Assembly: GCA_029962745.1 (NCBI GenBank)
Contig: CM057161.1
Span: 5,048,887-5,112,886 of the forward strand
Reading direction: 5' to 3'
From: Echinometra lucunter
Taxonomy: Eukaryota; Echinodermata; Echinoidea; Camarodonta; Echinometridae
Length of the DNA stretch: 64,000 nucleotides
The position numbers and the translations under genes were made by a program. Shown here in pieces: positions 12,404 to 24,811 of this stretch. The first letter of the stretch is position 1, and each line of letters opens with the position of its first letter. The notes below the pieces were generated by a model that had not been told where the DNA came from, made no database searches, and saw only the letters and a list, made by a program, of their open reading frames with translations.

Positions 12404-12730
12404 ATGGTTGAATGAATGAATGAATGAATGAATGAATGAATGAATGAATGAATGAATGAATGAATGGCTGAATGACTGAATAGCTTGCAGACTTCCTTGT
12501 GAGTGAGTGAGTGAGTGAGTGAGTGAGTGAGTGGGTGAGTGGGTGAGTGAACAAATGAATGAAGGAATGAAGGAATGGATGATTGAATGAATGAATGAAT
12601 GAATGAATGAATGAATGAATGAATGAATGAATGAATGAATGAATGAATGGATGGATGGATGGATGGATGAATGAATGAATGGTTGAATGAATGAATGAAT
12701 GAATGAATGGCTGAATGAATGAATAGCTTG
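12404..12730. repeat. (GAAT)n microsatellite with a (GAGT)n island
   Basis: Tetranucleotide GAAT repeats occupy 12410-12470, 12575-12648 and 12665-12725, with (GAGT)n at 12500-12548. The phrase GAATAGCTTGCAGACTTCCTT occurs twice (12479 and 12722 areas), so the block itself was duplicated. Confidence 0.9.
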
Positions 12731-14400
12731 CAGACTTCCTTCTTACTTAATGAGGCTGGGCCTGTGGTTCATTGGAGATATGAATTCAAAAGTTCCACTC
12801 GGTATGCACGTGAAATTAGATTACATGTATCTTTATAAACTGGTTGTTTATGGATCTTTTCATGTTGCCACGATAAAAAAAAATATCCAAATAATGGTAT
12901 GACTTGTGCCTTTTCAATATGAATATAAGTTGCCCGAGTTGGAAAATGTTGAGGTCGACCATCACTATTGTGTGCAAGCAGTTATACCAGCGTCTCGAAA
13001 TTGGTGTAACTTATTCAATTCAGTTTGGTCCATTTATACCTTTTCAACGTGAATACAAGTAAGGCGAGTTGGAAAATGCTGAGGTCGGCCATCTTAATTG
13101 CGTGCGAGCACCAGCATTATTTTAATTGCTTCATGTCTTGATGAAAGGTGACATTCCGGTTTAGCCTCGACTTGGTTCCGAAGAAAGCGAAAATCTGAAT
13201 AAAGACGGTTGATTTCTAAAAATGAAAGTGGAAAGTATATGAACTGAAGAATAACAAGAATGTATAGGCTACACTGAAAGGAAAGGTTTTACACTTTCAG
13301 AAATAAAAGTAAGAGTGTTCATAAAAATTCCAGTCTGGCAATACAGCTTTCACATTGTGATTCTTTAAGTAAGGATTCTTATGTTTTGTACTGTAAATTT
13401 GGAGGATATGAACAGGAGAATGACTTGCACGTATAGGGAAGAAAAAACAATTTTCATTTTTAAAAAGGGGAAATTTGAGGTCGCGATTGACAATCGAAAC
13501 TCTGAAGCAAAAATGCAAAATTTAGATGATAATACTGAGCGGAGTTATGAATTCATTTAAACAAAACTTTTGAAAATCTGTGGGATATTCATGTTGAAGA
13601 ACTCTTAATATCATTTTGATATGGTGAAAACACAATAACGTTCCACTGTCATGTTTATAGCACATTAAAAACGGGATTAAAAAACAATAATATGTTGTAT
13701 TAGTCCGTAAACAAGAAAACAATACACAATAGGGTTGGTGTAGCCCCTTCTACCACCCCCCCCCCCCGTAGGTGGTCTTGAAAAAAAAAGCAGTGAGTCT
13801 ACAGCACAAGGCTGCCAGATGCATTTCCTGACCCCTCCCCCCCCCCCTCATCTATTCATTTTTATCTGGACCCCATTTGGGGCGTGTTAATTGTTTCCAT
13901 AAGTGATAGAGCACTGGTCCGGAAAAAAACCCCATTATCTTTGTGTAAAAACTGTTTCTACCCCCCCCCCCCCCACCTTCCTTAATTTTTGTTTTGTTTT
14001 GTTTCGTGTTTCGTGTTTTTTTTTTTTTTTTTTAATCCATTCTAATGTGGGAAAGTCCCGCAGCCTCTTACCGGCCACATTCACCGTACATCTTGTGACG
14101 GTATACGGTACAGCAACATCACCACATCACGGCATCCTAATATTACGTCATGACATTGTTTTAATTAGTCTGCTTTCTGGAGACTTCATTGTTGAAATTG
14201 GCCTTGATGAACAAAGGCATTCATTATGTCAGACATGTTCATGGAGCCAAATTGTCAACAGAAATATGATTATTTAGAAAGGGGGTGTTTCAGAGACAGC
14301 ACTATGTACTCGAATTGACCTGTTTTTTACCTATCCTTTAAACAGTGACCACCGATATATCTTGCAGACTGTTTCTGAGTATGAACAGAACATGTTACTA
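12731..14400. other. noncoding stretch with a short tandem duplication
   Basis: A segment beginning CCTTTTCAA(T/C) with GAGTTGGAAAATG(T/C)TGAGGTCG(A/G)CCATC occurs at about 12909 and 13039, a decayed duplication with a 130-bp period. C runs lie at about 13757, 13842 and 13960 and a T run near 14017. The frame at 13903-14277 has no recognisable domain. Confidence 0.5.
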
Positions 14401-14900
14401 TTGTCATCATTATTAATGTTATTATTGTTATCATCATCATGATCATCATTGTTATTGTTATTATCATTATTACCATGATTACCATTATTATCATCATCAT
14501 AATCTTTTTTCTTTTTTAATCTGTTCTTCGTATTTTTTGTTTGTTTGTTTATCATTATGTTCCTTTTACCGTTAGGTTGCTATCATATTATTGTATTATA
14601 ATTCTTTGTTATATTTGCATTTTTCCTTCTTTCCTTCTGTCAAATTTTATGTTTCTATCGTTTTCCATATTATTTTTATGTTACATTTGTTCTATTTGTT
14701 CTATAGTAGGGCTTCCTTGTTAAGCAGTCCCTCTGTGGCTCTGAGTGGGACCACTCTTCATAAAGAAAATGTGAATGTTATTTATTATTATTTATTGAAT
14801 AAATGAATGAATGAATGAATGAATAAATAAATAAATAAATAAATAAATAAATAGATGAATGAATAATTAAACGAATAAATAAAACACCATCATCATCATC
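14400..14900. repeat. (ATT/ATC) microsatellite and LINE-tail-like sequence
   Basis: ATT/ATC trinucleotides fill 14400-14510. From about 14690, AGGGCTTCCTTGTTAAGCAG and GTGGCTCTGAGTGGGACC precede (TTA)n and GAATAAATGAATG repeats. The order of a conserved-looking segment then a simple-repeat tail resembles the 3' end of a non-LTR element; this is tentative. Confidence 0.4.
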
Positions 14901-15157
14901 ATCATTATCAATATCATCATCTCATATTATTATTAGTGGTATTATTTTTGTCTTTCTCGAGCAGTCCTCTTGGACAGATTCTGATTGTTGCATCATTACG
15001 GGCTGTATGACAAAAGCTCATCCTGCATTTGGCGATACTCTACAAAATATATTGACCATTTTTATTCTTTAGTTTGTAAGAGATGAGATATTTGAATCTT
15101 AAATTGCACAGCTGCTCTTGACGTATCAAAAGCTTGTCCCATTTCGCATCACAAGAG

Positions 15158-15318
15158 AGTGAACGCATTCACTCTGTTAGGGTGAATTTAAGAAAAGAGT
15201 GAATTTAGATTGAATTAAGAGTGAATTAAGAGTAAAAATTCGCTCTTATTTCACTCTTTCTTCAATCTAAATGCACTCTTTTCTTAAATTCACCCCTAGC
15301 AAAGTGAATGCGTTCACT
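15158..15318. mobile_element. small palindromic (foldback) element
   Basis: Left arm 15158-15214 begins AGTGAACGCATTCACTCTG. The right arm, 15261-15318, is its near-complete reverse complement and ends GAATGCGTTCACT. The spacer also contains GAGTGAATTAAGAG-type repeats. There is no coding capacity. Superfamily is unclear because no target duplication is evident. Confidence 0.65.
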
Positions 15319-15329
15319 TTTTTTTGAAA

Positions 15330-18300
15330 GAGTATTGATTTGATATGATTTATTTTCTTCTGTATTGAAAAGGAACTCTTTGACAATGCATCGTATATGT
15401 AAGAATAAAAATGTCTAATCAGCAGAATGGATAAATAACTGAAATCATTATTTGAAAGAATAATGACGATGTTGCTGATGATGAAGTGATAATGATATTA
15501 ATCTTCCCTTTAACGATGATGATAATCTTTCCTTTCATATCTCTTTCATAACAGCTGTATGAATAATGCAGGGTCTGGGGAAAATGAACATCTGAATTTG
15601 CGTTATGATTATTTTCAGTGAAAAAAAACACCTTTAATGCACTGAATGACGGGGAATGAGATGTGTAATTAATGGGTTATATTTTCTGCTAGCAATGTAT
15701 AACCCTTAAACAGTTAGAGATGGGCTACAGAGATGGGCTACAGAATTCAAATTCAAATTCAAATGAAGTAGAGCAAGAAACCCGTTAGCCATGTCAGCAG
15801 TCTCTGGAATGTTTCTTATGCCCCCCCCCCCCCGAAAAAAAGAATAATATCGTATGCGTACTTATGGCAACAATCTCACTGAGTTGAATCTCGCTCCTTT
15901 CTCCATAATGTAAACAAAACGATGATTTTGAATACATAATACCATACCACATGGGGAAAAAAGAGGGTTTTTTAAAATGTAAATTTGAAATCTGAATCTT
16001 AATTTCAAGCATATAGAGACTGAGTGTCACGTATATCCGGCAAATGCGTCCGGATAATATACCCCCCCCCCCCCCCGCTATGCAGGACAATTGATCCCGG
16101 ACAACACTTACTCTCGCCAACTATCCCAACTATATATCTATATAAAAAAAAAAAAACAAGGAAAAAAAAACCAGCCACTGGGACAGTCGCCCCAATATGT
16201 CAACGCCCGGAAAACCATCATCTCTTAAAAAAACTATACTTCGAAACAGTTTCCCCCTTTATATGATATACTATCCCTACATACTGCATGGAGTAATAAT
16301 TTTGTCCGAGAATGAATTTCAAATGAAATGAGACAAAATATGCCGGTAAGTCCTAAAGCTATGTTAATTATATTCGAAACTATAATCAGCGATAGGACCA
16401 GGGCAGAAGAAATAAGAGAATCTTTAATTCTAAACAAAATATTGCCCACATTAAAAGGGTACAAAATGATGCCGACAAAATATACAAGATTTGCCGACAG
16501 AAATTTGCGTGCAAGGAGGAAGGGATGGAGGGGTCGACTCCCGAAAGCTTATTTTTCATGTAATGTTCTTTCATTTCGTTCTTTGACCACCAAAAAAAAG
16601 GTTTATCAAGCCCCTGCCGAATTTCATCTCAAGGAGCATGGAAGCGGCAACATGAGAAGTCGAAATTGGATCTGGCATATCTAATTCGAGCAAAAACTAT
16701 CCCATTCAGGATTTCGATCAAAATCTCTGTAGCAAAATTAAATCGTAATAACGGTGAACCTTTTGAGCGGGGCATCCAGAGATTTGTCATTCTTATTCGT
16801 TATCTCTCTATCCCCCCCCCCCCCCCACCCCCTTTTATCTCTTATTGTAGAAATTTCCATAGAATTTATGGCAGTCATGATTGAACGAAGTCAAAACTAA
16901 CTAAAACTAATGCGCGCCAAACTACAAGCGATGATCGTCAGCAAAGAAAAATGCGTACCTACACTGATTGAACGTAAGAGGGGAGCGATTATCTTCCGTT
17001 CGCGTAATATCGATTTAATAGGAAATAATAGCGGTAGAATCTCCGTGCCGGGGCACAAGCGGACGGATGTCAAATTGGAACCCCCAGGGCCCCCTGGGAT
17101 ATGCCTTTTGGACGATTAATCGGAGGTTCCAAAATGATTTTGGACGGTTACCATTGTAAATGCTACAATGGGACGTTGGTCTGTTGATTATGCCATGCGT
17201 CTTTCGGAATGGAGGTCACGCCATGTAAACAAAACGGCGTGTAGTGATCTTGAAAGAAACACAAAAAATCTTGTCTTTCATATGTAATGTAGTATCTCCT
17301 ACACAGAATACTTATCTACACAAGATAAGCACAATTCAAAGATTAGATTTAACGGTAGTCTTATAAGTAAATGAGTGGAGTCATTATTGGCGCAGCTTAT
17401 TTTTGTTTTGTTTGTTTTTTCAAAGCTATTAGAGGCATATCGTACCTTACTTCGTGGGATGCTCAAAGTTCATCTTCTCAAATTCTTTTCTCAAACAGAG
17501 CGGGGGTAATGTCGTAGATATAATCATTTTGGTTGTCATGGTAACTCCTTCACATGAAGTGGATCCACTAATGGAGACATATAATCATAATCAAACAGAA
17601 ATGGGAAAAGGGGAACACTAATATACTTCCTAAATGTTAGATAAGGATGAAGGAAAAAAAATACCATCACGACGACGGAATTGTAATGTGGAAAAAAGGA
17701 GCTCAGCCGACGAGGGATGGAAAATGAGGGAAATATTTTTGTAAAAGGGTTCCTCGATGTCTGGTTATATCTAGCCCATTCAAGGATAAATTTGCTCCAA
17801 TAGCGATGCATTGGTTATATGAATGGAGCTAACAACGGGGATTTGTTGTTCCGTGCTTTTGAAAATATGAATGCCTGGTAGATTATATATATACTGGGAT
17901 AAAACAACCAGCAGAATACACCTGAGATTCGTCACGATGGAATGGAAACTGGAGGGATTTTATGTGATGGAGGGATCGGGAGCAAACGTTTAACTCTGAA
18001 TAGACCTATCATTCTCCGACGAATTAAAGAAGAAGAAGAAAAAAAAACCCACACAGACACGCAAGGAGATGCCGCGTGACATTTGGTGGTGACCGATGCG
18101 AATCAACACGTCTTCTTTCTTTCATATATATACATAATGAGCTACATCCTTACGGGGTGATCCAATATGGACATTGTGATAATCAGATCTGTAAATATGT
18201 GATAAAGCCGTGCCTCCCAAGAGAATAATCATATTAAAGTTCAGTTCTGACTTTCTGGAGAAAAAAAGTGGACACAACTTCGGTTTGAGCTCTTTTCAAA

Positions 18301-20424
18301 CCTAATTGGTCTAGGATCACATTTGAATTTGGACCAACTTATAATGGATTGCTTTTCTTTGTGAAAGATGACAATGCGGATATCTTGTATGAATTGTCTC
18401 GAAATAGATCTTGGCTTCAGGTAGATCCAATTTGGTTAAAAAGAAATGTGTTGCTTTGTTTGGAGAGCATGTGGACACGCAGTGGAGGTCATATACGAAA
18501 AGAAAGTCATATTGTTGCTTAATCTATATATAATTCTTGAGACGCTTCTTTCTTTGACCGCGCGCAAACATTCGATTGTCTTTAGCAATATTAAAAGGAA
18601 GAACTGGAGAGATTATTTTGCCAAACAAGCCAGATCCTTCCTGGTCCAAGCGATTTTCCCCCCGCCATCCGTAAGTCGAATTTCCTGTGCATTTCAAGAG
18701 AGGAGAGAATCATCCAATGCCTTACAGGAAATGGCTGTGCTTATCTAAACGAATTTCTTTGGACAGATCGAGAGAGAGAAAGAGAAAGCCAGAGTGCGTC
18801 CTTTTCTTTTTCTTCCAAGCTATGGCAGCTCGAGAATCCCAGGGTAGTCTTATGCTTTTGAAGACCAACACCAATAAGGACATCCTTCTGGCCCAGCGAC
18901 CCAAGACCACCTGTGATTGGAGGAAAAATCATTCAATGGGCTTGCGAATCCAGGGAGCTGGAGAGAAATGGGATATGGTAATCAGAAAGTGTGCGTGCTT
19001 TTTGAAAATACGCCCAGATAAATTTGACGTCACGTCATCATCACATATCGCACTGGGATCCCACTTTGTTGCAGCTACGATTGCCTTTGACAGGCAGGAG
19101 ATAATGATACAGGACTATCTCCAGATTGTGAACTCTTGATTTCATCTTGTTAAGGAAGGGAAAATAATCACTGTCATTCTTCATGACATAATGTTGTCAT
19201 ACTTAATTTGCTGGCGTGGACCAAAGATGCCATGCTCTCTTCGCCAAACAACCTTTCAAAACCTGGGACTGTAACTCCGTCGGTTGTGTGAAATTTTAGT
19301 TTGGTGTAAGCGAAGGATTCAAAACAGAGTTTGCCGGAATTCAAATTTTTTTTGTCGTCGCATGAGGTTACAACATTTGTATACTGCGGACCTCTGATAC
19401 CAGAAAAAAATACGTAAGAGGACAGTGAATGAGTTTTCAAATGCTGTCGTAATTGGACATATGGCGGGAATTTCCTTGCGAAGGGATACCACCAAATTGA
19501 TACCGATTACAACAACGCGACAAACATTAGACTTGTCTACGAGTTAACCTGTTTTCTCTCTTCTTGGCAATTTGTGAGTTAACTTATATTGAAAATACTG
19601 CATACTTTCGTATGGCATGAGGTGGCTAATTATTCTTCAGAGCAATCAACTGCAGATGATATTTCTCGAGAAGACCTTAGCAACGCCTCTGGTTTCTTGG
19701 TAACTGTGGATGGTCGTCTTCGAAGAAATAAACCAGAACTTGAAGCGTCTTGAGGTGACAACAATCATTCCATTTATCGACTGATTAACGAGGGAGATTC
19801 TGAAGTATCTGAACGTTTTTCCCCTCACGATTCACATATTACATCAGAATATTTTACCTGCAAAAAATTATTTCACTTCATGTCGGTGAGAAAAGAATGT
19901 GTATTATTCATGATTACCCATTTAATCTTACAGTATTGATTTCATGAGCATAATTGTTTCGTCGAGCGTTTAATCTTCATCTTTTTTATTGTTATTTCGA
20001 AACGTTTGTCCGACATAGGATTGCATCAGAAGCTGCATCACGTGATAAAGGATTTTTGCAATTAGCATATCGTGAAGGAATACAACAACACAAACTTTTG
20101 CGACGATGTAATCAGCATCGTATAAACACAAACAAGTCGGTTTTATCTGGCATGTCCGTGTGGTTCGCTTCTTCTGATAAAGCGATTAAAAGGTTTACTG
20201 AATGGTTGAATATCTTGACTAATTGCGGTATTTTGTATCGCTTGACCCTCGGGAAAAAAGTCTGAAAAGACAATATGACCATCTTGTTATGACATTCAGG
20301 AAAGCAATAAGAAACTGCTGCGGTATCTATTTCATTTTGTGTTTGAGTGGAACACGCTTGAATTGCAGATTCTCTTTTTGCTTGGTGTCACGTACAAGCG
20401 ATTTCTAAAGAGGTACGCAAAAAC
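15330..20424. other. mostly unique noncoding sequence upstream of the GPCR
   Basis: Less repetitive than the rest of the window. C runs occur at about 15820, 16061 and 16811. Open frames such as 16328-16684 and 18687-19139 (plus) have no recognisable motif and no codon pattern I trust. TATA-like strings (for example around 17885, 18125 and 18523) are present, but none can be tied to a start site. Untranslated exons or regulatory DNA of the GPCR may lie here; this is inference from position only. Confidence 0.4.
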
Positions 20425-20454
20425 TAGAATAGTTGTACACGAAATCTTCCACTA

Positions 20455-21756
20455 ATGCACGGAATCTTAATGTCTTCCGAAGTTTTAAGGAGAGAGGACC
20501 TTTCGATCAATTCGTTCACCATGTCTGACGGGGGCGTATGTCCGCCGGGGGTGAGAGTCTATGATATAAGCAATCAATCGAGTGCCCAGGCAGAAACGTA
20601 TCTTTATCAGCCAGGTGAAGCTATCCTCATCACCATCGTTATGCCAATTATCTGGGCCATCGGTGCCGTCGCCAACATCGCCTTCATTTTCGTCGTCACC
20701 CGTATTCCCAGAATGCGCACCGTCACAAACTACTACCTCCTGAACCTCGCTATCGCCGATATCATGTTTTTATGCTTTGCAGTGGGGGATAAGGTTGGTC
20801 GTTACATAGCGTCACCGATCTACAACGACCAGTACGGTTTAAAGGCAGTCGGGTGCGCACTTCTGAACTACTTTGTTCAGCTGTCGTATTATGGGTCCAT
20901 CTTCCTGGTGACGCTGGTGACCCTTGAGAAGTATTACGCAGTATGCCGACCTGTCCAACACAGGCTAATCAGCGGACGCCAACGGACTATTCGGACTGTC
21001 GCTGCGGCGTGGTTGCTGGCAAGTGCCTTTGCAGCCAGCCTGATCCCGGGATGGGTCAATTGGACCCCTTACTGTTTCATCTGGCCAGATGTGGAAAAAT
21101 TTGAGTCCGTACCCAACCTGTCAGGCTACTGCCTTCCAATATCTGATGCCTTTCTGGCGGTGGGGAACGGCCTCCAAACGATCCCGTTTTTCATCGTCAT
21201 GATTCTCAACTTCCTCATGTACGCGCTCATCATACGCGCTGTCAATACGCGCGTGGCGGTACGTGAAAACCAGCTCGCGTCGACCGCCGTGCGTAGTATC
21301 CAGATGCGTAACCAGGTGGTGCGCATGCTCATCATCAATGGCATCATCTTCTTCATTTGTCTAGCTCCGTACCAGTGTTCTTCATTCGCCATGATGATCA
21401 CCGCCGTCACTGAGAACTACCTTCTCAATAGCGATCAGGTGGAAAAGGTCATGTGGACAGGTCGGATCCTCTCATACATCAACTCGGCCATCAACCCGTT
21501 CGTCTACACCTTCGTCAACCCCAGGTACCGGCAAGCGTTCTTCGAAGCTTTCGCCTTCTGTCCTTCGATAAAACGACAGTTGACCAAGAAGGCGAAGATG
21601 GAGACGAATGGGACGAGTATCAGCATGGATCAGTCGGCCACCATGAAGCGAACAGAGAACCGTAAGGAGTCGACTGCTACAACCGATTCGCAGTTATCCC
21701 AGATTAACAGTCCGCCAGTTACGGCCATCGATGCGGCGCGCGATGTTGTCATCTAA
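20455..21756 (+). CDS. class A (rhodopsin-type) GPCR, orphan, peptide-receptor-like
   Basis: Seven-helix plasma-membrane receptor expected to couple an extracellular ligand to G proteins. Landmarks: N74 in helix 1 (about 56-82), D102 in LAIAD of helix 2, C134 at the top of helix 3, EKY (158-160) in place of DRY, W186 in helix 4, C207/C226 in loop 2, P244 in helix 5, CLAP (302-305) in place of CWxP in helix 6, and NPFVY (347-351) in helix 7, followed by an amphipathic stretch with C369. N-glycosylation sequons are at N40 and, in loop 2, N202 and N221. The coding sequence is a single open exon. An in-frame TAG at 20425-20427 closes the frame upstream. ATGs lie at codons 1, 6 and 23; the third (20521) has the best context (A at -3), so the protein may be 411 residues. 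E at the DRY position and the TNYYLLNLAIAD and NSAINPFVY strings resemble the TRH/ghrelin/neuromedin-U receptor group; the ligand is unknown. Confidence 0.9.
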   Translation: MHGILMSSEVLRREDLSINSFTMSDGGVCPPGVRVYDISNQSSAQAETYLYQPGEAILITIVMPIIWAIGAVANIAFIFVVTRIPRMRTVTNYYLLNLAIADIMFLCFAVGDKVGRYIASPIYNDQYGLKAVGCALLNYFVQLSYYGSIFLVTLVTLEKYYAVCRPVQHRLISGRQRTIRTVAAAWLLASAFAASLIPGWVNWTPYCFIWPDVEKFESVPNLSGYCLPISDAFLAVGNGLQTIPFFIVMILNFLMYALIIRAVNTRVAVRENQLASTAVRSIQMRNQVVRMLIINGIIFFICLAPYQCSSFAMMITAVTENYLLNSDQVEKVMWTGRILSYINSAINPFVYTFVNPRYRQAFFEAFAFCPSIKRQLTKKAKMETNGTSISMDQSATMKRTENRKESTATTDSQLSQINSPPVTAIDAARDVVI

Positions 21757-21820
21757 AAAAAAAAGATTATCAATGACACCAAAACTTTTTATCTTCAGCT
21801 GATAAAATGACGAACGCTGT

Positions 21821-21826
21821 AATAAA
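21821..21826 (+). promoter_or_regulatory. candidate polyadenylation signal for the GPCR
   Basis: AATAAA lies 65 bases after the GPCR stop codon. It is the first such hexamer downstream. The region is AT-rich, so chance occurrence is likely and a longer 3' UTR is possible. Confidence 0.3.
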
Positions 21827-24544
21827 TGTTGCCCTAAAACTGCTACAAAATCTTACAGTTTTACCTCTCCTCAACTACGTCAATCCACAAATTTTCAAAC
21901 ACACATGGCTACCAAGAAGAGGGATACCCTGGCAGCTTGGATATTCCATTGCTTTTCTTCTAATGTTATACATACCATTTCAATATATACTATAGCAGTG
22001 CAATGACTGAAGAGAATGTTGATTTTGCTGTTTATATCATTATCCTGATTTGTTTCCGTGATGCTAGATCTAATAAGTATCAAAATGCAGAAGAAAGCTC
22101 GTGATGGTGCTTTAGCGAAAGGAGTACATAAAATGCATTGGTTCTGACAGGTGAATTTGACGGCTGAGAAATACACAGTGTGATTGGTGGTATTTGATGT
22201 AACTATACTCAGTATACCGACGTTGTGCTTCTATTTAAAAGCGGAAAGACTTACAATATATACCATTAGAATTAAAAGTATGCCTTGCTTTTGTGGATCG
22301 GTATTTGAAGGTTGATTATGATAGCTTTTAGGGGTTTGCAAATAGTATTTCAATGTAAATACGAAAGTGGTTTACTTGTGAATATGTTTATCTTACCCTA
22401 TGTAATTAACCTGAAATCTGAAGGGACAACTTAACATTAATCGTTACCTTGCATGCATTCAACTTTTTTTTCTTGAAAAGGCTAAAATATACTTTGCTCT
22501 TTACATAACTGTGTTCTCACTTTAAAACAGAAAGTATACATTTTTCAAGTTTTAGTGTTCGGATTTCAAGTTTTAGTGTTCGGAAACATTTTTCTTCCTT
22601 GATTCATTAGCTCATTTCAATTCTTTTATTTTGTAGGAAACCGTATGCACGCAATGATAATTACTTCCTTCTTCGCATTGGTTCCTCCTATTGAAGATTA
22701 AAGCTAAATTGACGCGGTGAGCTGTTTTTAAAATCCACTTGGTAGCCAAATGCCGAATTATGTGGAATGGTCATGCAATGATATCCATAGTTAATAGATT
22801 ATACTTAAGTATATTTCTGACAGAACCTATATGCATAAATTTCTGACTTGATTTGGAAAATATGTAAAGAGGTAGACGCTCCATATACAATTGTATTCTC
22901 ATTCCGCAAAAACATGCATGCTTTGCTATTATCATGTATTTAGAAAATGTTAAAATGGTTATATGGTTAAATGGTTGGTTATGTTTACCTGACTGCTAAG
23001 AAAGCATGTGTATGCTTGTGAGTAAGCAACCTGGGGACCGACGGCTTTAAGTCCCCTCCGAAGGACTTGGTAATAGGGATTAATATCTTACCAAAGGGCA
23101 TTAGCACATCAACTTGGTTTCGAACCCGGGTACTTCAGGTTACGGGAAAAAAATATTTCCCCAGTTTCTTGTAATTATTTGAATTGTTTGAAAACAGAAG
23201 GAAAAGGCATGCGTATAGTGAGGCGACTTTCAGGCGCACAGCCGACCCGTACACCCCCCCCCCCCCCCCTCCCTCGCCGATACCCAATGGCATACTTAAA
23301 TACGCAACAAGAAATGTGCCTCCTTTTAATTCCCGGCCCACTACAACAATCCTTAACCTGCTCCTCCACATATCTATGGAATCATCTCCTTCTATACTCA
23401 TTTTGTATGTTTAACAATAATCAATCAAGTGTTTCAAATTACCGACTATGAAATTTCATCGGCACTTAATACCCTGGGCAAAATTTATCGATTCGTGTAT
23501 AAATAGACATGCATGATATTGGGGAGGCAATATTTTCTTGCAACACTCCGGCCAAAATCAACAAACGTCTTACTTAGTCATTTGTCAACAATATTGGGCG
23601 TACTGTTGGGGGTTTGGGGGTGGGGGCTCCCCCCCCCCAATTTTCACGACAAATGTGTTTTTTTTCTTCTTCAATTATTGTTTGTATCTCTTTAAGATTC
23701 TCATCCAAATTTCTTGATACCTATAGCTGATTTAATCCTTTTCTATTCTGTTTTTCTTAAATTTCCTTGAGGACCTTTTTCGCTTGTCAGCTGGACCCCT
23801 CAGCAACCAAAACAAACGTTTCATTTTTCTTCTAACACGATTATGCAGCTAATATGCACGAGGAATTAATAAATTGGCAACTACAGAGGTTGGAAAAATA
23901 ATTGTTGTTCATGTACCAAAACATAAAAGAATGAAAACGGCATCGGCATCGCTGCAAAGTCGGTACAAATGTATTGGGACCACGTTTGTTTCGTTTCGTG
24001 TTTTTTCTTATTGTTATTGCTAGGGGAATTGTGGTGTGCTTTATCATCAGCATATTTACACTATTCGAAATTTGGGGGGCTTTTGACAATAAATGTGTAT
24101 TAAGTTAAAAACTGCATAAACAGCAATATTACTTTTACTTCGCTATTTTGATGTCGGATTTCAGTTTCATTAATTTTTCAAGATGTTTCAGCTTATTTTA
24201 CCGTACAAAATAATTCTGGATCTAAGAATCTATTTTAAAAAGGGGATGCTGATATCCAGGAGTAATCAGCATTTGTATTTCATCAGCTCGTTATCGATAT
24301 GGTTGATACCTACAAAGGTCCTTTGTTGTATCAGAACCATCTTTTAATAAAAAGAAAACAAGAAAAATCATACCATGCACCTGAAAGCCGTTAAGTAACT
24401 TTCAAAAATCTGAACTGCATGGCCTTAAATGCTATCAGCATGTAATGCATGTATTGTGTGAATATTAGCCCTAAAGCACTGCAATTCAAAAGCATTGTCA
24501 CGCTTCACAAAAAGTGAAAATATACAAGTGATGGGAAATCCAGA
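21827..24544. other. noncoding stretch downstream of the GPCR
   Basis: No gene-like frame. A small direct repeat of TTTCAAGTTTTAGTGTTCGGA lies near 22543-22583 and a C run at about 23253-23269. A SINE-like fragment is listed separately. Confidence 0.5.
23020..23135 (-). mobile_element. possible SINE fragment with a Pol III B-box
   Basis: On the minus strand CCCGGGTTCGAAACC contains GGTTCGAAAC, a good match to the Pol III B-box consensus (GGTTCGANNCC type). The adjoining GTCCTTCGGAGGGGAC palindrome-like block resembles SINE bodies seen in invertebrates (recollection, not verified). No full tRNA cloverleaf could be drawn. Confidence 0.35.
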
Positions 24545-24811
24545 CACTATGAACATGGCGGACAAAGAAAGCGGACAAAATAAACAACCTCTCATTCTAC
24601 CCTTCACAATGGTTCTGGTAGTCAATAGAACATCCCTTCACAGCTATTATGTTTAATCATGTAGTTCCAGGTGAATATGCATGTGACCTGTTCCACATAT
24701 TTTAGACAATAGCAGTGAAGGAATGTTCTTTTGACCACCAGAACCATTGTGAAGGGTAGAAAGAGGGGTTGTTTATTTTGTCCGCTTTCTTTGTCCGTCA
24801 TGTTCATAGTG
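24545..24811. mobile_element. palindromic foldback MITE
   Basis: The ends CACTATGAACATG and CATGTTCATAGTG are inverse. The inverted match continues inward for about 100 bases per arm with scattered mismatches (GCGGACAAAGAAAGCGGACA in the left arm). The central loop is about 55 bp. The left arm's CCCTTCACAATGGTTCTGG has its inverse in the right arm. No coding is present. Confidence 0.75.

Noticed and set aside
16328..16684. 118-codon plus-strand frame
   Set aside because: No domain, and no codon or composition signal above the surrounding DNA.
18687..19139. 150-codon plus-strand frame upstream of the GPCR
   Set aside because: It has no recognisable motif, contains a Phe run from a T tract, and has no matching splice signals that would join it to the GPCR.
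21126..21410. 94-codon minus-strand frame inside the GPCR
   Set aside because: It is the antisense shadow of transmembrane codons.
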